This document shows, piece by piece, positions 21,711 through 32,639 of a DNA stretch of 64,000 nt. The first letter of the stretch is position 1; each line of letters starts with the position of its first letter. A model generated the notes under the pieces. It did no database searches. It had not been told where the DNA came from and was given only the letters and a program-made list of their open reading frames with translations. The translations under genes and the position numbers were made by a program. Source of the stretch: Acorus gramineus. Taxonomy: Eukaryota > Streptophyta > Magnoliopsida > Acorales > Acoraceae. The DNA is taken from positions 904,131 to 968,130 of the forward strand of contig JAUJYN010000026.1 of NCBI GenBank assembly GCA_030737835.1, in the 5' to 3' direction.

Positions 21711-24700
21711 TGTCACGCCCCAGGCGTCCCCGGGACGCGGCAAGTGTATATATATATCAGAATCTACTCAGGAGGTCAATAATATCATACACAAGCAGCC
21801 AAAATGACACACAGACAACAAAAGCAAGGCTGACAGGATATATATACACCAAATGCGGATAACTAAAGACTGAATCTGTAATCAAAATATACTACAGACT
21901 CCATATATAATCACATGTCCTGTGAGAGCCAATATACATACAAAGACATCCAAATACAACACAAACGCGTGCCCAAGCACGGAAAATAATACATACTGGT
22001 ACAAGGGATGCTGATAGTCTCTGCAACTCGCGGGACGTGGCGCTACTCCGCTACTGATGAAGTCCCTCGGGGAGCTCCTCCTCCAGATCCGACTCAGATG
22101 ACACTGTAGAAAATATTGTGCGAGGGGTGAGCCACACGCTCAGTGAACGGCACAACCCATGCATCACAGACAATATTTACCACAATTCCATTATTTATCC
22201 AGTCTCTAAGACATAACAACATGATCCAGTGATTCGTACTTCGCCGAACCACCACACCCTCACCCTCACCCATCAATGGGTGACATAGGTTATTGGGACT
22301 GATAATAATCCATTCACAAATCCAGTAGGTCGCTCATCGCCAACCCACTACACCCTCACCCTCACCCTACCACGGGTGACATAGGATTTTGGGACTGACT
22401 ACACATAACCAGCGGGTCGCTTCCGCCAACCCGCTACACCCTCACCCTCACCCTTCAATGGGTGACATAGGATATTGGGACTAACTGCACCAAAACCAAC
22501 GGGTCGCTTCCGCCAACCCGCTACACCCTCACCCTCACCCTTCAATGGGTGACACCAGGCTCTTGGGACTGACTAGGCTGTTGGTCACCCTTGGTCCACC
22601 GATAGGCTCTCCTCCACTCCGTAGGCCGCCTGGTCTACTCCCACATTCAGCACAGTCCGTCCAAAATCAGGAGGTGCCTACTAATGGGAGCCCTCTGTCA
22701 GGAAGGCCCTGTCTAACGCTGGGGTAGTCTCTACCGGATCCAACGAAGGGAACAGAACAGCCTAACCATCGCATATGATCCACTTGGATCCGCAGACGGT
22801 ACATTATAACAACACTAATGTTCTGAATTCCTCAGAACCCACCAGGGCGCATAACTAAGATGCGGGGAAACATGCATAAGGTTATAATAGGGTGGAATAT
22901 CGTTGGGGAAAGAAACTCGGGAGGGCAGCGTGAGTTCCCGTTATAGGACACTCCGACAACCAAACAAGGAACACGGTGTACCCTAACCCGGGTCTCACCG
23001 CTGTCCTCGCAAGGCCACTCCCCTATAATATTCACTATAACATGCATTGTAAACAAATACTAGCATTTAATCAAATAAATAAACTAGTAGGGCACATGCA
23101 TCGGCCGGGCTTCCTAACATGGAAACAGGGGACATGCTGCATGGCTCATACACATATCCTATGGGTGCAAGTCCCTAACATGCAAAGTCTAGGGTAACAT
23201 GCATTCTACAATTTAATCATGCTCGCATGATATACATATCATTGCAGGTTAATATTTATCCATGACGCCCCAGGAGAGGTCGGTATACGCCCAAATGCGT
23301 ATGACCCCTCTCTACTGGGTTTGGATTGTCCCACTCACCGGGAATCGGGTCGACGCGCGACCATCCGTCGAGATCTGCAAGACAAGGTATTAACTGGTTA
23401 GAATAAATCCACAATTATCCCAAAAATACATGACACACACAAACAAACATCCAACACCCCCCCCCGGCAACCACCGCACGGCCGGCCACCACCCGCACGG
23501 CCACCCGACCGCCCGGACGCGCCGCCGCGCCTCAGCCCGCGCACTCCGCGCACCGCCCGGGGCCCCGCGCGTCCACCGAGCCCAGCCGCGGCAGCCCGCA
23601 CGCGCCCCGCACGCCGTGCGCACGCTCCTCGCCCCGCGCGCGCCCCGCGCACGCCTCGCGCACAGCTCCGCCGCTCCGCCGCGCCCCGCGCACGCCTCGC
23701 GCACAGCTCCTCGCCCCGCGCCTCCTCCGCGCGCGCCCCAGCACCTCCGCCAGCACCTCCGCGCGCACCTCGCGTGTCCAGCACCTCCGCCAGCACCTCC
23801 GCGCGCACCTCGCGCGTCCAGCACGACCAGCCCCACGCACCAGGCCCGCGCACACCCACGCACACGCCGCGCGCACGCACACCCGCGCACGCACGCGCGC
23901 ATGCCCGCGCGCGCCCGGCCTGCGCGCTGCCTGGCCGCTGCTGCTGCTGCCTGCGCCCGAGGACATCTCCCGCCTGCCGAGCACCTCCAACCACCCCTCC
24001 CACTGCCCCAACCACTTCCAACCACCCCCGACCACCCCCCGACGACCCCCACTGCCACCGACCCTCCCCCACACACAAAACCCCTCCCTAGCAATCATCT
24101 AGACAAGAAAAGAGAGGGAAAGAAGCTTACCGAGGGGGAGGAAGGGGCGTCCGGTGGATCTCCACGCGCCGAAACCTTTCCCACAAGCCTTCTCACGCCC
24201 CGATCTATCACGGCCCTTGATTTGGCTCGAAACAGAGGAGAGAGAGGGGAGGTCGGGGAGGCTAGGATCGTCGGAATTCGAATTTGAAGACACCGGAGCG
24301 TAGATCGGGACCCGATCTACACTTCCCGTGCTTTAGGTTTTTGGTTTTGAGGGGTGTAAGGGGCTCGAACGGAAGAAAATCGGAGGAGAGGAGAGAGAGA
24401 GCAGGTCGGGAAGATGATGAATAGTGCCGAGATATTTTTGATTCCTTTTAAGTAGAGCGCGACTTAAAAACCCGGATACGCCCCGGAACTGCGAAATTTT
24501 TGCAAACGATGCCAGAATTCGATAAAATTTTTATGAGTGGCTTAAAATGGCACCAGGACACCAAATATGCAGTTAGATCTTCAATCGGAGTCCTCTAGCT
24601 CAGAAGATAGCTAACAGTCTGAAATTATGCGGTTCCGATCGAAAAACCCTAAAAATTTTAAAACTGCCAGAAATGCTCCAACGGTTACCAGCAGGCTAAA

Positions 24701-24718
24701 AGTGACACATATATAACA
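21711..24718 (-). repeat. Minus-strand solo LTR nested in the plus-strand solo LTR
   Basis: It reads TGTCACGCCCCAGGCG at the left and CACATATATAACA at the right. ATCAG flanks it at 21706-21710 and 24719-24723, and removing it rejoins the host LTR cleanly. It is 3008 bp long. The GC-rich block is at 23460-23960. Unlike the host LTR it lacks the W-box cluster, so it belongs to a different subfamily. Confidence 0.92.
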
Positions 24719-25028
24719 ATCAGCATCCCTTTTTTATTGTATGTATTGTATTCTGTGCTTGGGCACCCGTTTGTATTATATTTGGATGTCGTTGTATATA
24801 TTGGCTCTCACAGGACAATTGATTATGTATCGAGTCTGTAATGTGTCTTTGAATTACAGACTCAGTCTTTTAGCTTCCGCTATTTGTGTATATATCATGT
24901 CAGCCCTGCTTTTGTCTGTGTTGTTATTGTTGATGTTGTTTAGGGTATATTATTGACCTCCTGTTTAGATTGCTGATATCATATATACACTTGCCGCGTC
25001 CCGGGGACGGCCGCCCTGGGGCGTGACA

Positions 25029-25215
25029 TTTACACTTTACAAAATCAGTCACATTATATGACATTTAGGCTATCTATACAAAATGAGTCACACTATGTGA
25101 CTTTACACTGTCTATACAAAATGAGTCACATTATATGACATGTAGGTTGTCTATACAAAATAAGTCACACTATATGACCTTTACGATGTCTATATAATCA
25201 GTAAAATATTCTGTG
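25029..25215. repeat. About 53-bp tandem repeat with GTCACATTATATGAC palindromes
   Basis: Four degenerate units carry TCTATACAAAATGAGTCACA and the near-palindrome GTCACATTATATGAC. It lies between the solo LTR and the transposase stop codon, within MULE sequence. Confidence 0.8.
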
Positions 25216-25339
25216 ACCTTCATAGAGTAGTTTACCAAAATGGAAGGCCAGCCTAGTCAATATCAACAACATCGGCCATTGCTATGTCAGTCCCTGCTAG
25301 AGCTTTGAATCGATCAATTCTTTCACTATATGGCGTTAC

Positions 25340-28152
25340 TCATGCACTTGCCACGTCAAGACGAAACCGATCCCATGATCTTGCCGCAGGAGGCAACGGA
25401 GCATCTGGTGTGAAATCCAAACCAACGAAGTGACATCCATTTACATAACCAATTGGTAGGATTCGGTGGGCACTAATTGGAGGTGGAGGATCTCTTAGTG
25501 TGAAGAATGTCAGACATTGATGTTTTGAAATATGTACAACCACAATTTTGTAACAGGAGGCAATCACAAATCCCATGTCAGGCATAGACATCCAATGCTC
25601 TCTATCGGCAACTGAAGATTGACAACGCAGAGTCCTCTTCACCTCATCCACACGATCCAACCCATAGAACACCCTTGCATACTGTTCTTCGTGTTGCTCG
25701 ATCTCAAACAGGAGATCATTCCTAACATCCCTCCAACCATCGTTTGACATGCCCAAAAAGGATGCAATCACCCGAAATCCACAATGACCATCCCCGATAA
25801 CGTCATATACGTTTCTTATGAATGGGGATAGGAAAGGGGGGAATTCAGCAATGTATTTCTCGCTTTCGATGTTTCGATTCCGGAGAACCCTTCCCCTTTG
25901 CACTGCCATCTTCGGTCGTATGGTATCAGGGTTCAATTGTGAGCCCTTCTCGCTAATAACTGTATCAACTTTCTTTGATTTCTCAATTGACTGAAGAACA
26001 TACTCAAAACCACTTGGAGATCTTTTGGTTGATTCTTCTATTAATGCTTTTGCTCTTTGCTTTCCATTTTTCTTCCGGCCTCTTGTGTTCACCTTAGCAG
26101 TTGGCTCTAAAAGGAGCGTGGCAGATGGATCACTCAATTTTTTCAAATATTTTTTAATCTCTTTTTGTTGGACAATGTTCCCATGAGTGAATCGTTTGAG
26201 GAGCATCTCAATTTCTGGGCCGATGTCAACCGAGTCGGTGAAGTCATCAATGAATGGAGTTATCCCAAGCTTTCGCCAAAATGGGTGAATTGCAGCAACG
26301 GGTATTGATCTACCTTCTTGCTTGTATTCACCAATCATATGGGCGCACGGTAGTCCACAAGTTGTATACACTGCATGATCACAAATTGTGCTATCTGGGC
26401 CAACTCCATCACTCGCCTGTATCTCGTTCTGTAGCTTCTGAAGGGAATATATAGAGACTACGCCCACAAGGTCCTGGTACAGACACCCTCGATACCTGTG
26501 AGGGATTTTTGTTAGGCTCTCCTCGAAGGAGGCCCTTATATCAGAAAATTGCAACTCCAAGAGATTATGGATGGTTCGCCAGGAGCTCACGAAATTGTGA
26601 ACCGATGTTTGCAAATGTCTCTTCAGCTTAGCATGGTGACTCTCTACGCGATTTGTAGATGTGTTACCAAGGTGCATATGTCTGTCAATCCATGCAGAGA
26701 CAAACCTTTCACGATGCTTATCCAACCAAGTTGCTTTCAAGTATGAAATCACTTTTGGATAACCAATGAATTCATTCTCTAGGCGTTGCAATTTTCTACA
26801 GAAATCAACCTCTGTCATTGCCTTCATCACTTCAGCCCATGCCCCCATAAATCTGTTCCATGTTTCTACGTCTTCAAACGATTTTCTACAGTTTTTCACC
26901 ACATTCTTTTCTATGTGCACACGACAAAGGAGGTTCACAGTCGATGGAAATACCACAGATATAGCATTCATTAGACCGACCTCATGATCTGTTATGATTA
27001 CCTTTGGGGAGGGGGATCCATCGAAGAGTGATTTGAAGCACTCCATCGCCCATGTGTAATTCTCTTCTTTCTCTGCCCGCAAATATACAAACGCAGCAGC
27101 AAATGTCCTCCCCGTCGAAGTCACTCCCACTATCTCTAAGAGTGGTAACCTGTATCTGTTGGTCTTGTAAGTAGCATCCATCATAAACACAAGAGGGAAT
27201 GCTCTCACTAGTTGAATGGAAGTGGGATGCACAAAAAAGATCTCTGACACAACCTCATCTTCATCTTCCACTCGATGTCGTTCAATATAACCATGCTCAT
27301 AAATCAACTTCATCAGCTGTTGCATCTGTGTACGCCCACATGTTTCTCGAAGTCGTAATTTTGTTCGTGCGTTATATACATTCTTTATTGAACTGACATT
27401 GGTGGGATCTCTATTCTTCAAGTGCGTTAGAATATCGCGAGGACGCATGCCGCTCACTGACATTCCCTCTAGCACAGTGTATTCCTCCTCTAGAAGCTTC
27501 CCAGCAAATGAGTGGCCCTCGAAGTTGACGATGAGGGAATGATTGTGTATACCACATAGAACTCTCAACGACCATCTCTCTGAGTGTTCAATAGCACGTA
27601 GCTTGAATAGACAACCACACTTCTTCGTACCGGTTCGACGCTTCTTTATATCCTTCTTCTTGACGTCCTTTTTTCTTGGTTTACCGTCGTATTCCCCTCC
27701 TCTCTCACATATTAGATCCACTCGTGCTGATCTACGAGGGTTTGAGGTTTCCGACCGGCCAATTACTACTATGACACCAATGTTTCTACCAACACGTTTG
27801 ACCCAATCAATTAGTTCAGCTCGGGTGTCAAAGACCTGAAAGAATGATAATATCCGTTACATTCATGTCACCTCCCATATTATATGGCTACACATTTCAT
27901 CATAACATGTTACCAAGGAAGTGGAGTCATCGTTAACATTACCAAGGGTGTGGAGAAATGCTCGGTGGTGTCAATGTTGGTGATCGCATCATTGGACATG
28001 GCCTCCATCGTGTTGGGGATGGACTCCTCGGCATCTTCAACAAATGGTATTAGATACTTCTGAAAACACAATAAACATGTCATTATTTTTTTGAATTATG
28101 AGTCTATGACGAATATATCTACGGAAGCATAAAGACTAACCTCTTTATTCAT
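25340..28152 (-). CDS. MULE transposase fused to OTU-like cysteine protease
   Basis: Model of three coding exons: 28141-28152 (starts ATGAATAAAGAG), 27943-28059 and 25340-27835, with GT-AG introns of 81 and 107 bp and phase 0 joins, giving 874 residues. Order: FDTRAELIDWVKRVG lead-in and FAR1/WRKY-GCM1-type zinc region (about 44-150; CGCLFKL, GIHNH); MULE DDE core with Asp263 (MDATYK), Asp326 (ITDHE), CRVH at 347-350 and Glu441 (NRVESHH); a SWIM-like finger ending CGLPCAH near 536-542; a basic linker; and an OTU domain (about 715-855) with Asp725-Gly-His-Cys728 and His845 (GCHFV). It should bind the TIRs and cut DNA in the nucleus; the OTU part would cleave ubiquitin-like modifiers. No internal stops. 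After the TGA the frame stays open for 28 codons, so the stop may be recent. Confidence 0.85.
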
Positions 28153-28744
28153 ACTTCAAAGCACTTGTGGTGGTTCTACAAATCAACGGTTGACCATAGC
28201 TCTATCATTTCAATACCTGTGTGAATATTTGATTGATAAACAAATTAACATGAATGGTATGTAAAGGCACAATGACACATGTTTAATGAATATAACTATG
28301 ACCAAACACCACCAATACCCCTATAAATGCCACCTACAACACCATGACCACTATCCCATCGAACATCACCATCCAATACTACCGCAAACCACCAAACCAC
28401 AACCATCCCAACCAATACATGGCATATCATCCAAACCACACATATGGCATATCACTCAAACAAACTATAAAACCACACATATCCATGGCCATCAACACTA
28501 TCATAATCACCACCAATCACGTATAAATGTCCTACACAATGACATACAAATAGAACCACCTCTAACACCATCACTACTACCATAACCCTAAACCCTTAAA
28601 ATACAAACATGACCATTGCAACAAAAATCTCAACAATCACCACCCATGCCACCATATCCACAAGAAAACACAAACAAATTTAAAAAAAAATCAAACAATG
28701 AAGAATGGATACTCACCAAAGTGATTCTTTCAAGTTAGAGCATC
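28153..28744 (-). other. Transposase leader and CCA-rich spacer
   Basis: Read on the minus strand, a leader in the right TIR has a possible splice donor (CTTTGGTGAGTAT near 28720) and an acceptor-like CACAG near 28218, just before the exon containing the start codon. Between them lies CCA/ACC-rich low-complexity DNA (28285-28690). No gene is seen in this interval. Confidence 0.45.
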
Positions 28745-29199
28745 TATTTGCACTCGTGAGAATCAATGAGGATCGTTGGGAAGGTCTTCGGGGTGTCACC
28801 GGAGGAAGTACACTGCCCGGCCGGGATGTCGATGGCGGACGTTGCGGTCGACGGTAGATAAATGGGCGGGGAGAGAGAGGGCATGTGTTTGGGGGTTTTA
28901 TTTGGATTCAGTTGGTGGGGATGGCATTCACACATTTTTGAGTTGGTGGGGAGGGGTTGATTGGTGGGGTTAATGATAAAAAAGAGAAAACACATGTTAT
29001 GCTTTATTATTTGGGTGGTTGGGGGGAAGATCAAAATGGCTAGTGGGGTTAGAGGCACCCATTATAGTTTAGGGGTGTTAACGGCAGAGGTCTACATCGA
29101 TTTTAGGGAAACCTTAGGTGGTTTATATCAATTTTCATAAAAAAGAGAGGTGTATCTGGGTATCAGGAAACTTTCACGGTGGGTATATACAATTTTACC
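28745..29199 (-). repeat. Right terminal inverted repeat of the MULE
   Basis: The reverse complement aligns with 14141-14195 (GATACCCAGATACACC against ATATCTAGATACACCCC) and with 14795-15130 (TCTAACCCCA landmarks and the CGCCGG region). It carries the 5' leader of the transposase gene. Confidence 0.75.
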
Positions 29200-29208
29200 T
29201 TGTTTAAT
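29200..29208. other. MULE target-site duplication, right
   Basis: TTGTTTAAT matches TTGTTTAAA at 14132-14140 except for the last base. Confidence 0.75.
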
Positions 29209-29332
29209 TTTTTGTTGAATGGCCTCTCTGGTGTTATTTAAGCTGGTGCTTTTCTCCGTAGTATGTTAATCTATTTTTCATGAACAGAATAGGAAATAAA
29301 TCATGATAAATAGAAAATATTTTGATTGTTTT

Positions 29333-29465
29333 ACCGAACCTCCTATTAGTATGATGGAAGAGGTGCCCCCTCTTTAGTGAGGGGACTTGGGTTTGAGTCT
29401 TACCACCTGTTGATAGAGGAAGATTTGACCAAGAAAAAAAAAATTATGCATAAATTTTTTTTTTT
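29333..29465 (+). mobile_element. tRNA-derived SINE-like insertion
   Basis: A 12-bp direct repeat TTTGATTGTTTT flanks it (29321-29332 and 29466-29477). The homologous stretch near 13440-13460 lacks the insert. Polymerase III promoter-like boxes are present: A box TAGTATGATGG and B box GGTTTGAGTCT, about 35 bp apart. The tail is A/T-rich. It is about 133 bp long. Confidence 0.72.
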
Positions 29466-29477
29466 TTTGATTGTTTT

Positions 29478-30039
29478 CAGTAAAAGAAATCAATATCTAT
29501 GAATGTCAGAATGAAACTTTTGCAGAATCCCTTACCCTTTTTCATTTTTAATTTGCAATCCTCAACTATTTGCTAAATGACCCACGTGGATTGTGAAATT
29601 ATATTATTTACTATTGGGATTGATATTGTCCCAGCCATGTGATGTGACCCCCGCTTAGCTCATGTCATTCTTTTTATATTATTTAAATGTATTTACTTCA
29701 CTGTTAATTCTTCTATTAAAAATATTACACTTAATCACATTTATCAATTAAAATTAAGATCATATAAATTTTTATTTTTTTTAAATAGTAAACATCATTT
29801 GATGAAGTATATATTTTGATAAAAAAATATATATCGCTCCATTTCGAGTTGAATGAATCTATTTTTAGTAAGTGTAAGAAAATATTTAATGAGATATTTA
29901 CATCGTTTAATGAGGTATCTATTTTACTAGATTTCTAACAATGTATATAAGACTGTATTTTGGATGATAAAAAAAAACTAAGTGTAACAACACTCTTCTT
30001 CTATAGGTAATCCAGATTGCATTACACTATTTATAAACA
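29478..30039. other. AT-rich intergenic DNA
   Basis: Bases 29478-29575 continue a segment homologous to 13450-13550. The rest is AT-rich with no supported gene or structured repeat. Confidence 0.5.
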
Positions 30040-30265
30040 ATAATGATTCACAAGCCCCATTATATAGGTCTTATATAAGCCTCATAAGGTGGCATAGGTG
30101 GTATTATCGATAATACACTCTAAAGCTATCCATCACTTCAAAAAGTCATTCCAGCTGGCCTACTCATCTCTGGCGACCAGAATCAGCACCCCTGGATTCC
30201 TCTCGCCGCTCTATCATATGAGAGGTGTTTATGTTACCTTTCGAGCTCTTCTCCTACCTCCACCT
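30040..30265. mobile_element. X2, left portion: putative non-autonomous TIR element
   Basis: It contains ACAAGCCCCATTATATAGG, whose diverged inverted copy is near 40010-40050, and the CTATCATATGAGAGGTG landmark shared (inverted) with X1 near 13035. It is cut at 30265 by the solo LTR and resumes at 37898. CACCT (30261-30265) is the left duplication of that LTR. Confidence 0.45.
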
Positions 30266-31030
30266 TGTCACGCCCCAGGGCGGCCGTCCCCGGGACGCGG
30301 CAAGCGTATATATGATATCAGCAGTCAATACAGGAAGTTAATAATATACCCTAAACAACATCAACAATTTCAACACAGACAACAAAGGGGCTGACATGAT
30401 ATATACATAGATAGCGGAAGCTAAAAGACTGAATCTGTAACTCAAAGACATAGTACAGACTCGATACACAATCAAATGTCCTGTGAGAGCCAATATATAT
30501 AAAGACATCCAAATAGAATACAAACGCGTGCCCAAGCACGGAATATAACACATACAATCAAAAGGGATGCTGATAGCCTCTAACACTCGCGGGACGTGGC
30601 GCTGCTCCGCTACTGATGAAGTCTCTCGGGGAGCTCCTCCTCTAGATCCGACTCAGATAACACTGGAGAATAATAATTATGCGAGGGGTGAGCCACACGC
30701 TCAGTGAACAGCACAACCCATGCATCACAATTTATATTAACCACCAGAAATTATTAACCACAATTTTATTCAAGCCTCAAAGTGGCAGGAACTAAACAAT
30801 CCAGTGGGTCGCTATATCGTCGACCCACTACACCCTCACCCTCACCCCTCAATATGGTGACATAGGATATTGGGACTGACTACACAAATCTAGCGGGTCG
30901 CTACATCGCTGACCCACCACACCCTCACCCTCACCCCTCAATATGATGACATAGGATATTGGGACTGACTAGGCTGTTGGTCACCCTTGGTCCACCGATA
31001 GTCTCTCCTCCACTCCGTAGCCGCTTGGCC

Positions 31031-31177
31031 TGTCATGCCCCAGAGCGGCCGTCCCCAGGACGCGGCAAGTGTATATATGATATCAGTATAAACAGGAGTT
31101 CAACGACATACCCACACAACAGCTAAAATGACAACAAAGAAGGTTACCAGAAGGTTAAAAGTGACACATATATAACA
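31031..31177 (-). repeat. D1 3' LTR remnant
   Basis: Both LTR termini are present (TGTCATGCCCC and CACATATATAACA), but nearly 2.9 kb in the middle is gone, leaving 147 bp. Confidence 0.85.
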
Positions 31178-31830
31178 TTCTTCCCCCCTTAGGAAATTTT
31201 GTCCTCAAAATAATACAAAAACATCTAGGAAGGGAAGAGATGCGGATACGCGTCACGCAAGGCATCCTCGAGCTCTCAAGGGGCCTCGGCACCGGAACGG
31301 TGCTGCCATCGCACCTTGACCAACTGGACGGTCTTGGTGCTGAGCCCTTTCTCGCGGCGGTCCAGGATCTCAATCGGCTGCTCCCCGAATGACAAGTCCA
31401 GCTCGAAGACGAGCGGCTCGAACGGGATGACGGGAGCAGGATCATGGACACAACACACACCCAACCGCGATGCCTCAGAGCAACCTGCGAACCCACCCCT
31501 CCCAGACGGAAGGGTAAGAACTGGCGCTGAGGTGAGCCTTCGCTTAAACTCCGGGAAGCTCTCCTCGCAAGACGGGGACCATTCGAACAGGACATCCTTC
31601 CGAGCGAGGCGGTTAGGAGGTACAGCCATTTTTGAGAAACCCTCGACAAACCTCCCGCAATAACCCGCCAAGCCCAGGAAGCTCTGAATCTTCGCAGGGT
31701 TCGACGGTCGACGCCAATTGACACGGCGAGCAACTTGATCGGGTCCACAGATATGCCCTTGCCGGAAATCACGTGGCCCAGAAAACCATCCGCTCGAACC
31801 AAATCTCGCACTTAAACCACCATCAGTTGA
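31178..31830 (-). pseudogene. D1 pol fragment: RT end, RNase H, chromodomain (internal deletion)
   Basis: Read on the minus strand it passes from the end of RT through RNase H (FAGCSEASRLGVCCV) and straight into the segment before the chromodomain (HDPAPVIPFEP), ending near 31210. The junction at 31446-31449 is GTCC on the minus strand. The same four bases lie at both breakpoints in the full-length copy (52325 and 53959). Most of integrase is missing, but the frame is kept across the join. Confidence 0.85.
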
Positions 31831-32639
31831 TGCTTCCAGAGTATTCCTTGACTGGGAAAAGAAACCTCGGGAGAGCAACATGAGGTCCCGATATAGGATA
31901 CCCCGACAACCAAACAAGGAACACGAAGTACCCTAGCCCGGGTCTCAACGCTGACCTCACATGGCCCCTTAAACCAGAAAAAGAACACTAGAAGAAGACA
32001 TCACTCTTAAAGAACACTACCAACCCCACTGGATCATCTACATCTAGATAATCACCCACCGATATCCTTCAACATCCATCACAAGACCGGACCCAACATC
32101 CTTGGGAACGGTCGAACAACAATTGGGTCACGAGGCGACGCGTCTCCGCCTCATCCACACCCTCACTCCCCTTAAGAGACATATTGGGACTTTGGGAGAG
32201 ACTTAGACTGCTCTACACCCCTGGTCCACCGGTAGCCTCTCCTCCACACCGTATGCCGCCTGGTCCGCTCCCACAATTCAGCACAGTCCGAACCTAAATT
32301 AGGAGGTGCCTACTGATGGGAGCCCTCTGTCAGGAAGGCCATTCTAACACTGAGGAGTCCCTACACGGATCCAACGAAGGGGAGAACGATTCCACGCCCG
32401 CGACATCTTTCATTAATCTTCTTCCGGGTAGCCTCTACCTGGCATACTCCCACGATCAGTACCCCTCCGACTGCATCGGTGGTACCTACGGATGGGAGCC
32501 TTCTGCCAGGACGGCTACAACCCGGCCTCCTCAACTCGAACAACCACTCTCGATACCCGCTCATCGAGACATCACACACATGCTTAACCGCAAACAACAC
32601 ACATATATTTATAGGGAGCTTGGAAAACAAAAATATTAC
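31831..32639 (-). other. LTR-like block replacing protease/RT in D1
   Basis: It holds LTR motifs (GACTGGGAAAAGAAACC, CCCGATATAGGATACCCCGACAA, CACCCTCACTCCC) in the middle of the element and no pol sequence. D2 has the same block at 46151-46214 plus 56675-57289. It appears to be an LTR segment captured into the coding region. Confidence 0.7.

Larger units (their letters stand above)
19282..25028 (+). repeat. Plus-strand solo LTR (Tekay type), interrupted
   Basis: It begins TGTTATATATGTGTCAC and ends GGGGCGTGACA. TTTAC precedes it at 19277 and follows it at 25029, and there is no internal retroelement sequence, so this is a solo LTR inside the MULE. It is split at 21710/24724 by the minus-strand solo LTR; its own length is about 2.73 kb. 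It contains a W-box cluster near 19530-19640, a GC-rich block at 20170-20650 and a GGGTGAGGGTGAGGGTG box near 21445. Confidence 0.9.
14141..29199 (-). mobile_element. 15-kb Mutator-like element with transposase-OTU and PMD genes
   Basis: The ends are GGAAAAAATATATATAACCC on the left and, reverse-complemented, GGTAAAATTGTATATACCC on the right, flanked by 9-bp duplications. Longer inverted similarity runs further in: 14141-14195 with 29145-29199, and 14795-15130 with 28745-29070. Inside, from left to right, are a PMD pseudogene (plus), a 90-bp minisatellite, a nest of two solo LTRs, a 53-bp minisatellite and the transposase-OTU gene (minus). The two genes converge, as mudrA and mudrB do in maize MuDR. 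The strand given is that of the transposase. TIRs are clearly diverged, so the element is old, though its transposase frame is open. Confidence 0.82.

Noticed and set aside
22260-22540. CACCCTCACCCTCACCC tracts as interstitial telomeric repeat
   Set aside because: The unit is ACCCTC, not the plant telomere CCCTAAA, and it occurs as short boxes at fixed LTR positions.
23390-24287. Overlapping 226-285 codon frames in several readings
   Set aside because: Same GC-rich LTR block in the opposite orientation. This is compositional openness, not genes.
28286-28585. 99-codon His/Pro-rich frame
   Set aside because: Low-complexity CCA-rich spacer between the MULE end and the transposase; no homology and no conservation visible.
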